Shown one piece after another: positions 63,009-64,000 of a DNA stretch of 64,000 bases. The stretch covers positions 2,418,001 to 2,482,000 of the forward strand of contig NZ_OY761461.1 of NCBI RefSeq assembly GCF_963664555.1, in the 5' to 3' direction. How positions within the stretch are numbered: the stretch's first letter is position 1; each line of letters starts with the position of its first letter. This DNA comes from Labilibaculum sp. GTDB taxonomy: Bacteria > Bacteroidota > Bacteroidia > Bacteroidales > Marinifilaceae. The notes beneath the pieces were generated by a model that ran no database searches, was not told the DNA's origin, and was given only the letters and a program-made list of their open reading frames with translations. The translations under genes and the position numbers were made by a program.

Positions 63009-63226
63009 TCATTTTTTTTATCAGTTTCTTTGCCTTCCCAATAAAACACCCCAAAGCTTTTTGTATAGTAAATAGCCCTGTGTTTTCTGTTTAGCCACCG
63101 AATGTAATCATAAAATGGGAATGTGTATTTGTTTTGCATGCAAAAAATGCCTGATGCAGTCAATATTTCCAAATTTGGTACTGCATATAATTCTTTGGGC
63201 ATTGCTTGTGCCGTAAGTTGTGGCAT
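62969..63226 (-). pseudogene. Possible truncated gene at the edge of the duplicated module
   Basis: An 85-codon frame (MPQLTAQAMPKELYAVPNLE, NKYTFPFYDYIRWLNRKHRA, YTKSFGVFYWEGKETDKK) reads like protein for its first ~70 residues and then runs into the flank of the duplicated module at 63008. It may be a small gene whose 3' end was replaced by the duplication. No family recognised. Confidence 0.35.
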
Positions 63227-63594
63227 GTGTTTTCTTCCTTTTCTAAAATCTCTTGTTAGTCAGGGGTAAGAGATTTTAATGTGGTTCGTAAACTGCATTT
63301 TTCTTTTTGCTTCCTTATAATTTATTTAACGCATAAATTTTTTTCGTTGTGTTTTTTTTTTATAAAATCCGCAAGGGCGTGTGTTTACTGCATCTCCAGT
63401 TGTATGCGTACATAATAATTGTGCTGTTCTGAAGTACTAATGCGCTGAAAAGTTTTTTTATTTAATAATTATTATTTAGATTCAATATGTTTTTGTTAAG
63501 CAGTTGTTCCCGGCCGGGGCGGTACAATCAAAACAAAATTTGTGTGGATGAACAGGTGAGGAAGGATAGTATTCACTTTTTTAAAACTATTATT
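63227..63594. other. AT-rich gap before the last gene
   Basis: No gene supported. A GGCCGGGGCGG GC-rich patch at 63511-63521 is out of place in otherwise AT-rich DNA. Confidence 0.4.
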
Positions 63595-64000
63595 ATGTCT
63601 GATCAACAAGATTTGTTGAATTATTTGGAAGAAATTAAGGCAGTGCCCGATGAAAAGATTGTGTATTGCGATCTGCCCTACAAGGTATTTATCGACGAAT
63701 GTGAAGGGCTTCACTCTCGTGCAAGTATCGATTTGCCTTTGTTGCAGGCTTTTAATTTTAATCCTGAAAAATTGGATCGTCTTTTGGGTTTAACCAGGGC
63801 GCTGCGCACCTCTCAATCGAACTGGGAATCGATGAAAACCGATAAGAAAATGGCAATGGATATTTGGGAAGCCGAAGCTCCTGCCATGTATATGTTTCAT
63901 CATGAATTAATTGCTCATATGGGTTTTGCATTTAGAGCTGATCCAGGCTTGCTAAAAATGTTAGATCTTATTAAAGAGGGCGATTCGAGAGCCGATACGA
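63595..64000 (+). CDS. Unrecognised protein, C-terminus cut by window edge
   Basis: An open frame from the ATG at 63595 (MSDQQDLLNYLEEIKAVPDE) runs 135 codons to the window end without a stop. It is soluble-looking, with blocks YCDLPYKVFIDECEGLHSRA, RLLGLTRALRTSQSNW and MYMFHHELIAHMGFAFRADP. I do not recognise the family. Codon use matches the neighbouring genes. Confidence 0.7.
   Translation, partial: MSDQQDLLNYLEEIKAVPDEKIVYCDLPYKVFIDECEGLHSRASIDLPLLQAFNFNPEKLDRLLGLTRALRTSQSNWESMKTDKKMAMDIWEAEAPAMYMFHHELIAHMGFAFRADPGLLKMLDLIKEGDSRADT

Noticed and set aside
1..64000. tRNA or rRNA genes, phage genes or a replication origin
   Set aside because: No cloverleaf, rRNA signature, phage structural gene or DnaA-box cluster was noticed on either strand by reading; a covariance search was not possible.

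Overview
The window reads as chromosome of a Bacteroidota bacterium, most likely a marine or sediment anaerobe or facultative anaerobe of the Marinilabiliales/Marinifilaceae type; the phylum is well supported and the finer placement is a guess. Support comes from a type-9 secretion sorting domain, a DUF6261 protein, a two-component sensor with a periplasmic beta-propeller, promoters of the TTTG / TAnnTTTG type, few Shine-Dalgarno sequences, many short lipoproteins, and low-GC intergenic DNA full of the dispersed repeats usual in this phylum.

Layout. 1-9793 is fermentative energy metabolism: a partial FAD/FeS D-lactate-type dehydrogenase, pta-ackA, a propeller sensor kinase and two tandem phosphate butyryltransferase-like genes. 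9794-19394 is accessory DNA: dispersed repeats, a radical SAM protein, a YoaP-type acetyltransferase, small lipoproteins, two folded intergenic elements resembling integron attC sites, a complete group IIC intron that splits one of them, and a 42-bp tandem repeat array ahead of a DUF6261 gene. 19840-32967 is mixed housekeeping: Dus, TrhO, oxidoreductases, a sulfide:quinone-type oxidoreductase, an AroG-type DAHP synthase, an S9 peptidase and small proteins. 33064-40008 is a tight six-gene operon: a PqqD-like RRE protein, an ATP-grasp ligase, a PLP decarboxylase whose N-terminus carries a YxxPxL motif, a urea transporter fused to an M23 peptidase, a probable beta-barrel and a TPR protein. An HMA-AraC regulator lies just upstream. 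41309-45487 holds a CsgG-like lipoprotein and a 973-residue secreted repeat protein.

45575-60489 is an aromatic amino acid super-locus. A minus-strand operon (aminotransferase, tyrA, DAHP synthase-chorismate mutase, aroB, aroA, DUF523, aroC) diverges from the plus-strand trpEGDCFBA operon. The 950-bp region between them contains three leader-peptide attenuators: a Trp-rich leader (WWW) with its terminator facing trpE, and two tandem Phe/Tyr/Trp-rich leaders, each with its own terminator, facing the aro operon. The leaders are too short for routine gene calling and are the best regulatory discovery here.

60490-64000 is a REP-associated transposase between two copies of its palindromic repeat, several tiny membrane proteins including a near-identical duplicated pair, and the start of an unrecognised gene cut by the window end.
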